DNA of 9,102 nucleotides from JBIOJB01 sp044450465 (GCA_044450465.1 JBIOJB010000111.1:1-9102); one strand, 5' to 3'; shown: positions 1 to 6,783, numbered from the stretch's first letter. Made by a program: numbers and translations. The notes: a model not told the origin generated them from the sequence alone.

Positions 1-1
1 C

Positions 2-24
2 GCGGCCGGATTAAATCCGGCCGC
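2..24. terminator. Perfect inverted repeat, possible transcription terminator
   Basis: A perfect 10-bp stem (GCGGCCGGAT at 2-11 pairing with 15-24) closes a 3-nt TAA loop. It lies about 35 nt beyond the stop codon of the minus-strand membrane-protein gene, the right place for a terminator of that gene or of a converging gene off the left edge. Neither strand shows a T-run after the stem: the plus strand continues into a C-run. It is therefore not a canonical intrinsic terminator. It could be a U-tract-less terminator, an mRNA 3'-end stabiliser or a palindromic protein site. The structure is seen directly; the role is inferred. Confidence 0.45.
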
Positions 25-59
25 CCCCGCAACGCTGGTATTAGGGGAGAAGGGGACCG

Positions 60-599
60 CTAGCCTGCGCGGAAGGTCAGGACCCCATTGCTGCATTCGT
101 AGTGGTACGGCCCGCTCACCAGCCCTGATCCACTTCCGGCCGCGACGCCGCTTGCCGGGCAGATGATCACCCGCTGGGTCACATCGATCCCCGCCACGAG
201 CACGACGACCCCCGCGACCGCGGCCAGTGCGCCCAGGGCCGCCGGCGGCCTCCATCGCGGCCGCGGCACCGAGCGAACCGTGCCGATGATGGCGAGAGCG
301 GCGGCAGCCAGCAAGGGCAGCCCGATCGAGAAGGCCGCCAGCGTGCCCAACAAGAGAAGCCCGCCGGCGGGCGCGCCGCGAAGGAGCGGGCGCGCTACGA
401 CCACGCGTGGGTGGGACGAAAGCGAGGCCGCCAAGAGGGCCGCCATCAACAGCATGTACGCGGCGATGAAGCCAACGCTGACCGTGTCCACCGACGGACG
501 CTCTTGCTGGCTGAATATGAGAGCGAGGTACAGCGCGTCGGTCAAAAGGAGGATCGCGATCGCCACGCTCATCATTACGGAGGTCGCTCGCGACTCCAT
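60..599 (-). CDS. Small four-helix integral membrane protein, unknown function
   Basis: I do not recognise this 179-aa protein. It has four predicted membrane helices at roughly residues 8-29, 42-60, 79-107 and 119-138. A short polar C-terminal tail follows, carrying two cysteines (C147 and C169) among Gly, Ser and Tyr. Loops after helices 2 and 3 are Arg-rich, suggesting a cytoplasmic position. With an even number of helices, both termini would lie on the same side, and the topology of the cysteine tail is unresolved. The ATG at 599 is preferred over an in-frame GTG at 641 (193 aa), because a TACAGT element sits exactly 7 nt before it, matching the other three unit starts in the window. The gene is divergent from the citrate synthase pair and stands alone as far as the window shows. 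There are no catalytic motifs, so no function is proposed. Reality as a gene is supported by the regular hydrophobic segments and the promoter. Confidence 0.7.
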   Translation of the reverse strand: MESRATSVMMSVAIAILLLTDALYLALIFSQQERPSVDTVSVGFIAAYMLLMAALLAASLSSHPRVVVARPLLRGAPAGGLLLLGTLAAFSIGLPLLAAAALAIIGTVRSVPRPRWRPPAALGALAAVAGVVVLVAGIDVTQRVIICPASGVAAGSGSGLVSGPYHYECSNGVLTFRAG

Positions 600-612
600 C
601 TGGCGAACTGTA
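600..612 (-). promoter_or_regulatory. -10 element TACAGT, leaderless promoter of membrane-protein gene
   Basis: Read on the minus strand, TACAGT (612-607) is followed by 7 nt and then ATG at 599. With the last T at about -7, transcription would begin at position 600 or 599, giving an mRNA with essentially no 5' leader and no room for a Shine-Dalgarno. No convincing -35 hexamer is visible at 16-18 nt upstream. The geometry matches the other three unit starts here, which is why I choose this start codon. Confidence 0.6.
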
Positions 613-636
613 GTCCGGTCCGTCGTCGGGCCTACG

Positions 637-649
637 TACACTTACAAGC
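637..649 (+). promoter_or_regulatory. -10 element TACACT, leaderless promoter of citrate synthase pair
   Basis: TACACT (637-642) is followed by 7 nt and then the GTG start at 650. The expected transcription start is about 649-650, so the message would be leaderless. There is no Shine-Dalgarno before the GTG. No clear -35 hexamer is seen. The upstream half of this promoter overlaps the upstream half of the divergent minus-strand promoter, since only 24 bp separate the two -10 hexamers. Confidence 0.65.
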
Positions 650-1768
650 GTGACGGAGTTCAGCCCCGGGCTGGAAGGCGTGGTCGCCGCTGAAACCGCC
701 GTCAGCGAAGTGGACGGCGCCAACGGAAGGCTGATCTATCGGGGCGGGTACCTCATCGAGGATCTCTCACCCGTCGTCAGCTTTGAAGAGACCGCTTACC
801 TCCTGTGGCACGGAGAGCTGCCCGATCAGACCCAGCTCGACGCCTTGCGCAAGCAGATGGCGGCAGGTCGCCTTCTCAATTCCGCCGCGCGCGGAGCCCT
901 GCTCGCGCTCGATCCGGCAACCGACCCGATGGATGTGCTGCGCACCGCGGTTTCCGCTCAAGGGGCCGCCAAGACACTCAACAAGCCGAGCCTCGACGAG
1001 GCGGTGGCGCTCACCGCCATTTTCCCGACGATTGTGGGGGCGACCCACCGGCGCCGAGCGGGCAAGGAGATCATCGAACCCCGCGAGGACCTGGACCATG
1101 CCGCCAACCTGCTTTGGATGATGGATGGCGTCGAGCCCTCTGCCGACCGCGCCGGCTGGGTGGGACAGTACCTGGTCCTGCTCGCGGATCACGGGCTCAA
1201 CGCCTCCACCTTCGCCGCCCGCGTCGTGGCCTCTACGGGCAGCGACCTGACCTCGGCCGTCGTCGGCGCCATCGCCGCGCTGAAAGGGCCGGCCCATGGT
1301 GGCGCGACGTTTGCCGCCCGCACGATGCTCGACAAGATCGGCTCGGCGGCCAACGCAGAGAAATGGCTGACCGAAGCCCACGCCCGCCACGAGCGGTTCT
1401 CAGGTTTCGGGCACCGCGTGTACAGGACATACGACCCCCGGGCCAAGATCCTTCGTGAGCTGGCGAAGACGGCGGCGCCGGAGCTGCACAGGACCGCCGC
1501 CCGCACGGAGGAGCTCGCCCTGACGATCCTGCACGAGGCCCACCCGGAGCGCCCGAACGCCACGAACGTCGACTTCTGGGCCTCTGTGGTGCTGACCGGC
1601 GCGCGTATCCCGAAGGAGATGTTCACCTGCCTCTTCGCGACCTCGCGCGTGGCCGGTTGGACGGCTCACGTGCTCGAGGCGCTGTCGGACCTCAGGATCA
1701 TCCGGCCCGCGTCGAAGTGGATCGGGCCCGAGCCCGGCCGTAAGCCGATTCAGCTGGCGAGACGGTGA
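650..1768 (+). CDS. Citrate synthase (or 2-methylcitrate synthase), first of tandem pair
   Basis: This 372-aa protein is a full-length citrate synthase family enzyme of the short bacterial type. It would condense acetyl-CoA (or propionyl-CoA) with oxaloacetate in the cytoplasm. The catalytic triad is complete by motif: H216 in GPAHGGA, H255 in GFGHRVYRTYDPR, and D308 in ATNVDFW. Substrate-binding arginines of the family appear as R259 or R264 in the YDPR segment, R333 in SRVAGW and R352 in IRP. DHGLNASTFAARV (residues 180-192) is the usual helix before the active-site histidine. The start is GTG at 650, set by the leaderless promoter just upstream and by the match of its N-terminus to that of its paralogue. 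The stop overlaps the next start (GTGA), so translation of the pair is probably coupled. Citrate versus methylcitrate specificity cannot be read from the sequence, so no symbol is given (gltA and prpC are both possible). Confidence 0.93.
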   Translation: MTEFSPGLEGVVAAETAVSEVDGANGRLIYRGGYLIEDLSPVVSFEETAYLLWHGELPDQTQLDALRKQMAAGRLLNSAARGALLALDPATDPMDVLRTAVSAQGAAKTLNKPSLDEAVALTAIFPTIVGATHRRRAGKEIIEPREDLDHAANLLWMMDGVEPSADRAGWVGQYLVLLADHGLNASTFAARVVASTGSDLTSAVVGAIAALKGPAHGGATFAARTMLDKIGSAANAEKWLTEAHARHERFSGFGHRVYRTYDPRAKILRELAKTAAPELHRTAARTEELALTILHEAHPERPNATNVDFWASVVLTGARIPKEMFTCLFATSRVAGWTAHVLEALSDLRIIRPASKWIGPEPGRKPIQLARR

Positions 1769-2883
1769 CGAGCTCGTACGTTCCCGGCCTCGAGGGCATC
1801 ATCGCGGCCCAAACGGCGATTTCGATGGTGGACGGAGCCAACGGCCGGCTCGTGTATCGCGGCTACGTCATTGCGGACCTCGCGGAGCAGATGTCGTTCG
1901 AAGAGGTCGCGTATCTGCTCTGGAACGGCCGGCTGCCGACGCATGCGGAGCTCGACGCCCTGACCATCGAGATGGCCAGGTCTCGTGCGCTGACGCCAGC
2001 CGCAGCCGCCACCCTCAACGCCCTTCCCACTGACACAGACCCCATGGATGTCCTTCGCAGCGTTGTCTCGGTCCAGGGTGTGGAGCACCGGCTGTCCAAA
2101 CCAAGCATCTCTCTCGCCGTTCACGCGACGGCTTCGTTTCCAACGATCCTGGCCGGCTTCCACCGCCGCCAGCTCGGCCTCGACCCCATCAAACCTCGCG
2201 CGGACCTCACCCATGCGGCCAACTACCTCTACATGCTCAACGGCAAGGAATCGGCCACGGAGCTCGTCCGGGCGTTGGACACCTACCTTGTACTGCTCGC
2301 CGACCACGGCATGAACGCGTCGACCTTCACCGCGCGGGTCATTGCCTCCACCGAATCCGACCTTGCCTCCTGTCTCGTCGGCGCCATCGGCGCGCTCAAA
2401 GGCCCGGCGCACGGAGGAGCGCCGTCCGCAGTCATGGACCAGCTCGAGCAGATCGGCACACCGGAGAATGCAGAGCCGTGGCTGCGCGCGGCGCGAAAGG
2501 ACAAGGTGCGGTTCATGGGATTCGGTCACCGGATCTATCGCACCTACGACCCGCGGGCGACGATCCTCAAGGAGATGTGCCGCCGCATGAACCCGAACTT
2601 CTACGACCTCGCGTCCAAGGTCGAGGAGAATGCGCTCGCGATCCTGCACGAGGAGCATCCCGAGCGTCCTCAGGCGACCAACGTGGAGTTCTACTCGGCC
2701 GGCGTGCTGCAGGCGATCGGCCTGCCAAAGGAGTACTTCCCGCCCACCTTCGCCGTCGCCCGCGCAGCTGGCTGGACGGCTCACGTGTTGGAGCAGGCGG
2801 CGCACAACCGGCTGATCCGGCCTCAGTCCGAGTACGTCGGGCCCGAGCCACACCAGCCGGTCCCGCTCGCCGAGCGCGGCTAG
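1765..2883 (+). CDS. Citrate synthase paralogue with Glu at the catalytic Asp column
   Basis: This second 372-aa citrate synthase family protein aligns to its upstream neighbour without gaps from residue 41 on. By my manual count they are about 54% identical over residues 41-372. It keeps H216 (GPAHGGA), H255 (GFGHRIYRTYDPR), R333 and R352. However, the column of the catalytic Asp holds Glu (E308 in ATNVEFY). From memory, Glu occurs here in some bacterial citrate synthase-like lineages, so the enzyme may be active with altered kinetics or acyl-CoA preference. It could also be a partner subunit of the first protein. The GTG start at 1765 overlaps the previous stop by 4 nt (GTGA). It has no Shine-Dalgarno or promoter of its own, so expression depends on the first gene. 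The fold is secure; whether it makes citrate or 2-methylcitrate, or acts in a heteromer, is open. Confidence 0.9.
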   Translation: MTSSYVPGLEGIIAAQTAISMVDGANGRLVYRGYVIADLAEQMSFEEVAYLLWNGRLPTHAELDALTIEMARSRALTPAAAATLNALPTDTDPMDVLRSVVSVQGVEHRLSKPSISLAVHATASFPTILAGFHRRQLGLDPIKPRADLTHAANYLYMLNGKESATELVRALDTYLVLLADHGMNASTFTARVIASTESDLASCLVGAIGALKGPAHGGAPSAVMDQLEQIGTPENAEPWLRAARKDKVRFMGFGHRIYRTYDPRATILKEMCRRMNPNFYDLASKVEENALAILHEEHPERPQATNVEFYSAGVLQAIGLPKEYFPPTFAVARAAGWTAHVLEQAAHNRLIRPQSEYVGPEPHQPVPLAERG

Positions 2884-2896
2884 CGTTCGGCCTTCC

Positions 2897-2909
2897 TACA
2901 GTCCACTAG
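2897..2909 (+). promoter_or_regulatory. -10 element TACAGT, leaderless promoter of glycosyltransferase pair
   Basis: TACAGT (2897-2902) is followed by 7 nt and then GTG at 2910, placing transcription start at or next to the start codon. The element lies in a gap of only 26 nt after the second citrate synthase stop, so any -35 contact would lie in that coding sequence or stop region. No terminator is visible between the genes. Read-through from the citrate synthase unit is therefore possible in addition to initiation here. Confidence 0.6.
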
Positions 2910-4052
2910 GTGCGGCTGGACGCGCAGGCCCTCCGCAACCTGGGCGGCGTGGGGCTCGCCTGGTTTCTCGTCATCGTCATCGGCCTAACCGGTTGGTTTG
3001 TCGTCGTCGTTCCTCTGCGCGCTGACATCCTCGACAACGATCTGACGCTCGTATACATCGGGGTCCGCATCGGCCTGGAGCATGGATGGAGCCACATCTA
3101 CTCTCTGGATCTGCAGCATCAGCTCTTCACTCAGCTGCGACCCACGGCCGCTTTCAACGACGGTGAGCGGTTCGTATCACCTCCGCCGCTCGCCTGGCTC
3201 GTGCTTCCGCTCTCCATATTTGGAGCGGCGGGCGCTGTCTATCTCTTTCTGGCGGGGTCGCTGGTGGCGCTCGCGGCCGCCTGGTGGATCGCAGCGCCCG
3301 GAGCGGGATGGCAGCGCTCGCTGTGGCTCGCCGGTGCCCTTGCCTGGTATCCAGTGCTGTACAGCCTGGCCTACGCCCAGCCGGACCTGCTCGTGCTTTT
3401 CGTGGTCGCGGCCAGCTGGAGGTTGGCGGTGGCCGGCAGGGCCTATCTGGCCGGCGCGGTGCTCGGGCTGTCAGTCGTCAAGCCGCAGCTCACCCTGGTG
3501 CTTCCGTTCGTACTTCTGGCGGCCGGTCGCTGGAGGATCGCCGCCGGCTGGGCCGCCGGCGCCGGGTTGCTCGCCCTTGTGTCGCTGGCGATGATCGGAA
3601 CCGCCGGCGTGTCGGATTATCAGAGCCTCTTGCGCGAGGCACAGGGAGTCACCAACAACCGCTATTTCACCCTTGCCTACATCGTCGGCCCGGGATGGCT
3701 GAGCTATGCCGCTCAGCTCCTCATCACCCTGATCGGTGTGACCGCCGCCTACCTGCGGCGGCACGCCGACACCGGCCGCCTGTACGCGCTCGGCATCGTC
3801 ACGACCGCGCTGGGTGCCACTTACTGGCACCTTCAGGACTTCTCGATCCTGGTGCTCGCCGCCTGGCTCTTCTGGCGGGACAACCCGCCGGCATGGCAGC
3901 GGTGGTGCCTTGCGATAGTCGTGATCGGCGGCGAGCTGGCGTGGCCTCTCAAACCGCTGCCGGTCCTGTTCGGGGTGGCCCTGTGGCTCGCTTTCCTGAT
4001 CTCGGACCGGCGCCCCGCCGGCGCCACAAGCACGGTCGCCGCCGCGACGTGA
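2910..4052 (+). CDS. GT87-type (DUF2029) polyprenyl-phosphomannose-dependent mannosyltransferase
   Basis: This 380-aa integral membrane protein has about ten to twelve hydrophobic helices; the first is at residues 13-35. Its pattern fits the GT-C family GT87. Acidic residues follow helix 1 in the first outer loop (D42 and D44, in LDNDLTLVY), where GT-C enzymes carry the catalytic or metal-binding acid. It also has SPPPLAWLVLPL (90-101), YAQPDLLVL (155-163), the GRAYLAGAVLGLSVVKPQ segment (176-193) and HLQDFSILVL (307-316). Family members transfer mannose from polyprenyl-phosphate-mannose to lipid-linked glycans or related acceptors on the outer membrane face. Donor and acceptor here are inferred from the family, not seen. 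The start is GTG at 2910, fixed by the TACAGT element 7 nt upstream. The stop overlaps the next gene by 4 nt (GTGA), suggesting the two membrane proteins act together. Confidence 0.78.
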   Translation: MRLDAQALRNLGGVGLAWFLVIVIGLTGWFVVVVPLRADILDNDLTLVYIGVRIGLEHGWSHIYSLDLQHQLFTQLRPTAAFNDGERFVSPPPLAWLVLPLSIFGAAGAVYLFLAGSLVALAAAWWIAAPGAGWQRSLWLAGALAWYPVLYSLAYAQPDLLVLFVVAASWRLAVAGRAYLAGAVLGLSVVKPQLTLVLPFVLLAAGRWRIAAGWAAGAGLLALVSLAMIGTAGVSDYQSLLREAQGVTNNRYFTLAYIVGPGWLSYAAQLLITLIGVTAAYLRRHADTGRLYALGIVTTALGATYWHLQDFSILVLAAWLFWRDNPPAWQRWCLAIVVIGGELAWPLKPLPVLFGVALWLAFLISDRRPAGATSTVAAAT

Positions 4053-5374
4053 CAGCATCCGGCGTCCGGATTCCACATGCCAGGCTGATCATGGCCGCGG
4101 CGGCGATCGTCGCCTCCGCCGCCATCCTCTGGCTGTCGCGAGGCTACACGTTCTACTTCGACGAGTGGAGCTTCATCCTCACCGCGCCGGATTGGACCGC
4201 GGTGACCTACCTCCAGCCGCACAACGAGCACCCGTCGATCCTGTTCCGCCTGGTCTACGCCGCGCTGCTCGACACCGTCGGACTGCGCAGCTACCTCCCC
4301 TACATGGCCGTGCTGCTGCTCCTGCACTCGATCAACGTGGTGCTGCTTTTCGAGCTCGTTCGGCGCCGAGCGGGCGACCTCATCGGGGTCTTTGCGGCCG
4401 CCATGCTCCTTGTGCTGGGCGCGGGGTGGGAGGACATCCTGTGGGCCTTCCAGATCGCCTGGCTCGCGTCGGTCGCGCTCGGCCTGGCCATGTTCATAGT
4501 CCTGCAGCCGTCCCGAACCCCACGCCGTCTGGCGCTGGCGGCAGGCCTTGTCACGGGTAGCCTGATGTTTTCCGGGATCGGCCTCGCCTTCGCGGCCGGC
4601 GCGGCGGTGACTTTGTTCGCTCAGCGCGGCCGCCGGCAGGACGTGTTGTGGCTGGCTCCGGTCGCGGTCGCCCTGGCCGCGTGGTACGTGGCCTTTGGTC
4701 GCGACGCCACGCCCCCCAATCCACCGCCGAGCGCAGCCAACATCGTTCAGCTGCCGGTCTATGCCCTCTGGGGGCTGGGCGCCGCCGCTTCAGGATTGGC
4801 CGGGCTGACCGGTGACGCCGCTCCACTTTTTCTGGCCGCCGCCGCCGGGGCGCTCGGCTGGACCTGGTGGCGCCATCACCCGGACCCCACCGCGCTGGGA
4901 ACCGCGGCCGGGCTCGTCAGCTTCTTCCTGGTCACAGGGCTGGCACGCGCCCAGTTCGGCTATCACCAGGCCGCTTCGGGGCGCTACGTCTATGTGGCCG
5001 CTGTGTTCTGGCTCATCCTCCTCGCCGATGCCGCGCGGGGCCTGCCGTGGAGAGGTACGTGGCGGCCGGCGCTGGTGGCATGTGTCTTTCTCGCTTGCTT
5101 CAACAGCGGCGTCCTGCTGTTCACGTATGCGGTGGCGAAAGACGCGCAGATGCAGCGCGAAGGCGCCGACCTGTACGCGCTCAGAACCGCGCGCCACGAC
5201 CCGTGCCTGGACCCGAACGGGGCCGTGGATCCCCTCGTCATGCCGCTGGTCACAAGCCCGGCCATCTACTACCGCGCGATCGATCTCTACGGCGACCCGG
5301 CTCTCGACCAGCCGCTCGTCGACCATGCGAGATTCGCCGTCGCCCGCGCCAACCTGGTCAAGCCCGTCTGTTGA
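4049..5374 (+). CDS. Multi-spanning membrane protein, probable GT-C glycosyltransferase
   Basis: This 441-aa membrane protein begins with a helix at about residues 13-29, followed at once by YTFYFDEWSFI (33-43). A DE/DD pair in the first outer loop is the hallmark of GT-C glycosyltransferases. It continues with QPHNEHPS (56-63) and LRSYLPY (79-85), motifs I associate with uncharacterised actinobacterial-type membrane proteins of this class. Further helices run to about residue 360, with ASGRYVYV at 309-316. The last 80 residues form a soluble tail, probably extracytoplasmic, with cysteines at 386 and 441, the latter being the final residue. I chose GTG 4049 because it overlaps the preceding stop (GTGA); ATG 4091 is an in-frame alternative that would remove the first 14 residues and leave helix 1 intact. 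The same frame stays open upstream to 3284, but that part lies on the GT87 gene and is a shadow. Substrate unknown. Confidence 0.72.
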   Translation: MTASGVRIPHARLIMAAAAIVASAAILWLSRGYTFYFDEWSFILTAPDWTAVTYLQPHNEHPSILFRLVYAALLDTVGLRSYLPYMAVLLLLHSINVVLLFELVRRRAGDLIGVFAAAMLLVLGAGWEDILWAFQIAWLASVALGLAMFIVLQPSRTPRRLALAAGLVTGSLMFSGIGLAFAAGAAVTLFAQRGRRQDVLWLAPVAVALAAWYVAFGRDATPPNPPPSAANIVQLPVYALWGLGAAASGLAGLTGDAAPLFLAAAAGALGWTWWRHHPDPTALGTAAGLVSFFLVTGLARAQFGYHQAASGRYVYVAAVFWLILLADAARGLPWRGTWRPALVACVFLACFNSGVLLFTYAVAKDAQMQREGADLYALRTARHDPCLDPNGAVDPLVMPLVTSPAIYYRAIDLYGDPALDQPLVDHARFAVARANLVKPVC

Positions 5375-5385
5375 GCGCCTCTCCC

Positions 5386-5398
5386 TACACTTAGGGTG
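5386..5398 (+). promoter_or_regulatory. lpdA: -10 element TACACT, leaderless promoter of 2-oxoacid dehydrogenase operon
   Basis: TACACT (5386-5391) is followed by 7 nt and then ATG at 5399, with predicted transcription start at about 5398. It sits in a 24-nt gap after the preceding stop. A TTGAGC at 5371-5376 resembles a -35 hexamer but is only 9 nt from the -10, too close to serve as one. A GTG at 5396 directly precedes the ATG in frame; the constant 7-nt spacing seen at the other promoters favours the ATG. Confidence 0.65.
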
Positions 5399-6775
5399 AT
5401 GCCAGGCTTCGACTTCGACGTGGCGATTCTCGGCGGCGGGATGGGCGGCTACCCGGCCGCGATTCGCGCGTCGCAGCTCGGATTGAAGGTGGCCCTGGTC
5501 GAGTCGGACAAGCTCGGCGGCACGTGCCTTCATGTCGGCTGCATACCGACCAAAGCGCTGCTCGAGTCGTCTGAGCTGTATCACCGCGTGGCTGCCCGTG
5601 GACCCGAGTTCGGCGTGACCGCGGAGAAGGTCCAGTACGACTACGGTCGCATTGCCGCCCGGCGCGACGCCGTCGTCGCGCAGCTGTACAAGGGCGTGCA
5701 GTACCTCATGAAGAAGAACAAGATCGAGCTGGTCGAGGGTCGCGGGCGGATCCGCGATCGCAACACACTTGAGGCGGGGGCCAAGCAGGTGAAGGCACAG
5801 CACCTGGTCGTGGCCACCGGCTCCACCGTGAAGTCGCTGCCGGGACTTGAGTTCGACGGGCACTTCATCATCTCGTCCGACCACGCCACACTCGCCACGA
5901 GCGTGCCTGAGTCCATCTGCATCATCGGCGGGGGAGCGGTTGGAGTCGAGTTCGCCACGCTCTACAACCAGCTCGGGGTCAAGGTCACGCTGCTGGAAGC
6001 CCTGGACCGGCTGGTGCCGCTCGAGGACGAGGACGTGTCGAAAGAGATGCTGAGCGCGTTCAAGAAGGCCGGCATCGACTGCCGGCCCTCGGTCAAGGTC
6101 AAGGGCGCCAAGAAAGCACGCGATGGAGTGAGCGTCGACACCGACCAGGGCGAGGTCTGGGCGCGACAGCTTCTGGTCGCGGTCGGCCGCTCACCGCGCT
6201 CGAAGGACATCGGACTGGAGCAGGCCGGCGTCGCGACCCATCCCAACGGGTTCGTGAAGGTGGATGAGTGGCTTAGGACCTCGGTGGAATCGATCCACGC
6301 GATCGGTGACGTGGTGGGCGGCTATCTGCTTGCGCACGCGGCGGCCCACGAAGGGATGACGGCGGTCGAGGACATCGCCGGCCGGCGCGTCATGCCGATG
6401 GAGCAGGACCTGGTCACCCGCTGCACCTATTCTCACCCCCAGATCGCGTCCGTCGGCCTGACCGAGAAACAGGCCAGAGAGAAGGGCCACGAGGTGAAGA
6501 TCGGACGCTTTCCATTCACCGCCCTGGGCCGCGCGATCATCCATGGGGAGACTGCCGGCTTCGTCAAGATCGTCGCCGACGGCAAGACCGGGCAGATGCT
6601 CGGCGCTCACATCGTCGGTCCGAGCGCGACCGAGCTCATCGCGGAGCCGGCCCTGGCGCAGCTGTTCCAGGGCGACGCCTGGGAGGTCGGGCGCAATATC
6701 CACCCGCATCCGACGCTTAGCGAAGCTGTGATGGAGGCCGCGCTGGCCGTGGACGGCCAGGCCATCCACATCTAG
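5399..6775 (+). CDS. lpdA: Dihydrolipoyl dehydrogenase (E3)
   Basis: This 458-aa flavoprotein reoxidises the dihydrolipoyl groups of E2 and passes electrons through FAD to NAD+. It has the full family layout: an FAD-binding GGGMGG loop (12-17); the redox-active disulfide C43/C48 in GGTCLHVGCIPTK; the VVATGS motif (137-142); an NAD-binding GGGAVGVEF loop (177-185); the second FAD motif AIGDVVGG (301-308); and the C-terminal interface domain with catalytic H437 and E442 in HPHPTLSE. Length is normal and no key residue is missing. E3 comes first in the operon here, followed 8 nt later by the fused E1 gene, whereas it is often last or elsewhere in other bacteria. The start is ATG 5399, set by the leaderless promoter; GTG 5396 would add one residue. 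Being first and E3-coding, it might also serve other lipoyl complexes, which is inference. Confidence 0.96.
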   Translation: MPGFDFDVAILGGGMGGYPAAIRASQLGLKVALVESDKLGGTCLHVGCIPTKALLESSELYHRVAARGPEFGVTAEKVQYDYGRIAARRDAVVAQLYKGVQYLMKKNKIELVEGRGRIRDRNTLEAGAKQVKAQHLVVATGSTVKSLPGLEFDGHFIISSDHATLATSVPESICIIGGGAVGVEFATLYNQLGVKVTLLEALDRLVPLEDEDVSKEMLSAFKKAGIDCRPSVKVKGAKKARDGVSVDTDQGEVWARQLLVAVGRSPRSKDIGLEQAGVATHPNGFVKVDEWLRTSVESIHAIGDVVGGYLLAHAAAHEGMTAVEDIAGRRVMPMEQDLVTRCTYSHPQIASVGLTEKQAREKGHEVKIGRFPFTALGRAIIHGETAGFVKIVADGKTGQMLGAHIVGPSATELIAEPALAQLFQGDAWEVGRNIHPHPTLSEAVMEAALAVDGQAIHI

Positions 6776-6780
6776 AGGAG
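6775..6780 (+). promoter_or_regulatory. Shine-Dalgarno GAGGAG before fused E1 gene
   Basis: GAGGAG overlaps the last base of the E3 stop codon and ends 3 nt before ATG 6784. It is the only strong purine-rich ribosome-binding site I see in the window. The spacing is short but workable. It contrasts with the leaderless starts of the transcription units, showing that the organism uses both initiation modes. Confidence 0.7.
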
Positions 6781-6783
6781 CGC

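Noticed and set aside
633..638. TACGTA palindrome in the divergent promoter region as an operator
   Set aside because: Six bases of symmetry are too short to support a specific operator, and I see no second half-site or repeat nearby.
600..641. GTG at 641 as start of the minus-strand membrane protein
   Set aside because: The added 14 residues would be read from DNA that carries the -10 box itself; ATG 599 lies exactly 7 nt after that box.
163..693. 176-codon plus-strand frame opposite the small membrane protein
   Set aside because: It runs into the citrate synthase start and has no hydrophobic or domain pattern, while the minus strand has four regular helices and a matching promoter.
1750..2853. 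367-codon minus-strand frame opposite the second citrate synthase
   Set aside because: Antisense shadow of a clearly conserved enzyme in GC-rich DNA; the translation is Arg/Gly/Val-rich and shows no family motif.
3284..4048. Upstream part of the 696-codon plus-strand frame that ends at 5374
   Set aside because: It overlaps the GT87 gene in another frame, is Arg/Pro/Gly-rich without domains, and is only an open extension of the real gene starting at 4049.
5371..5376. TTGAGC as a -35 element of the E3 promoter
   Set aside because: Only 9 nt separate it from the -10 box, far below the usual 16-18, and the other three promoters have no such hexamer.
4790..5884. 364-codon minus-strand frame spanning the second glycosyltransferase and E3
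   Set aside because: It crosses the promoter gap and two well-supported plus-strand genes, and has no recognisable domain.
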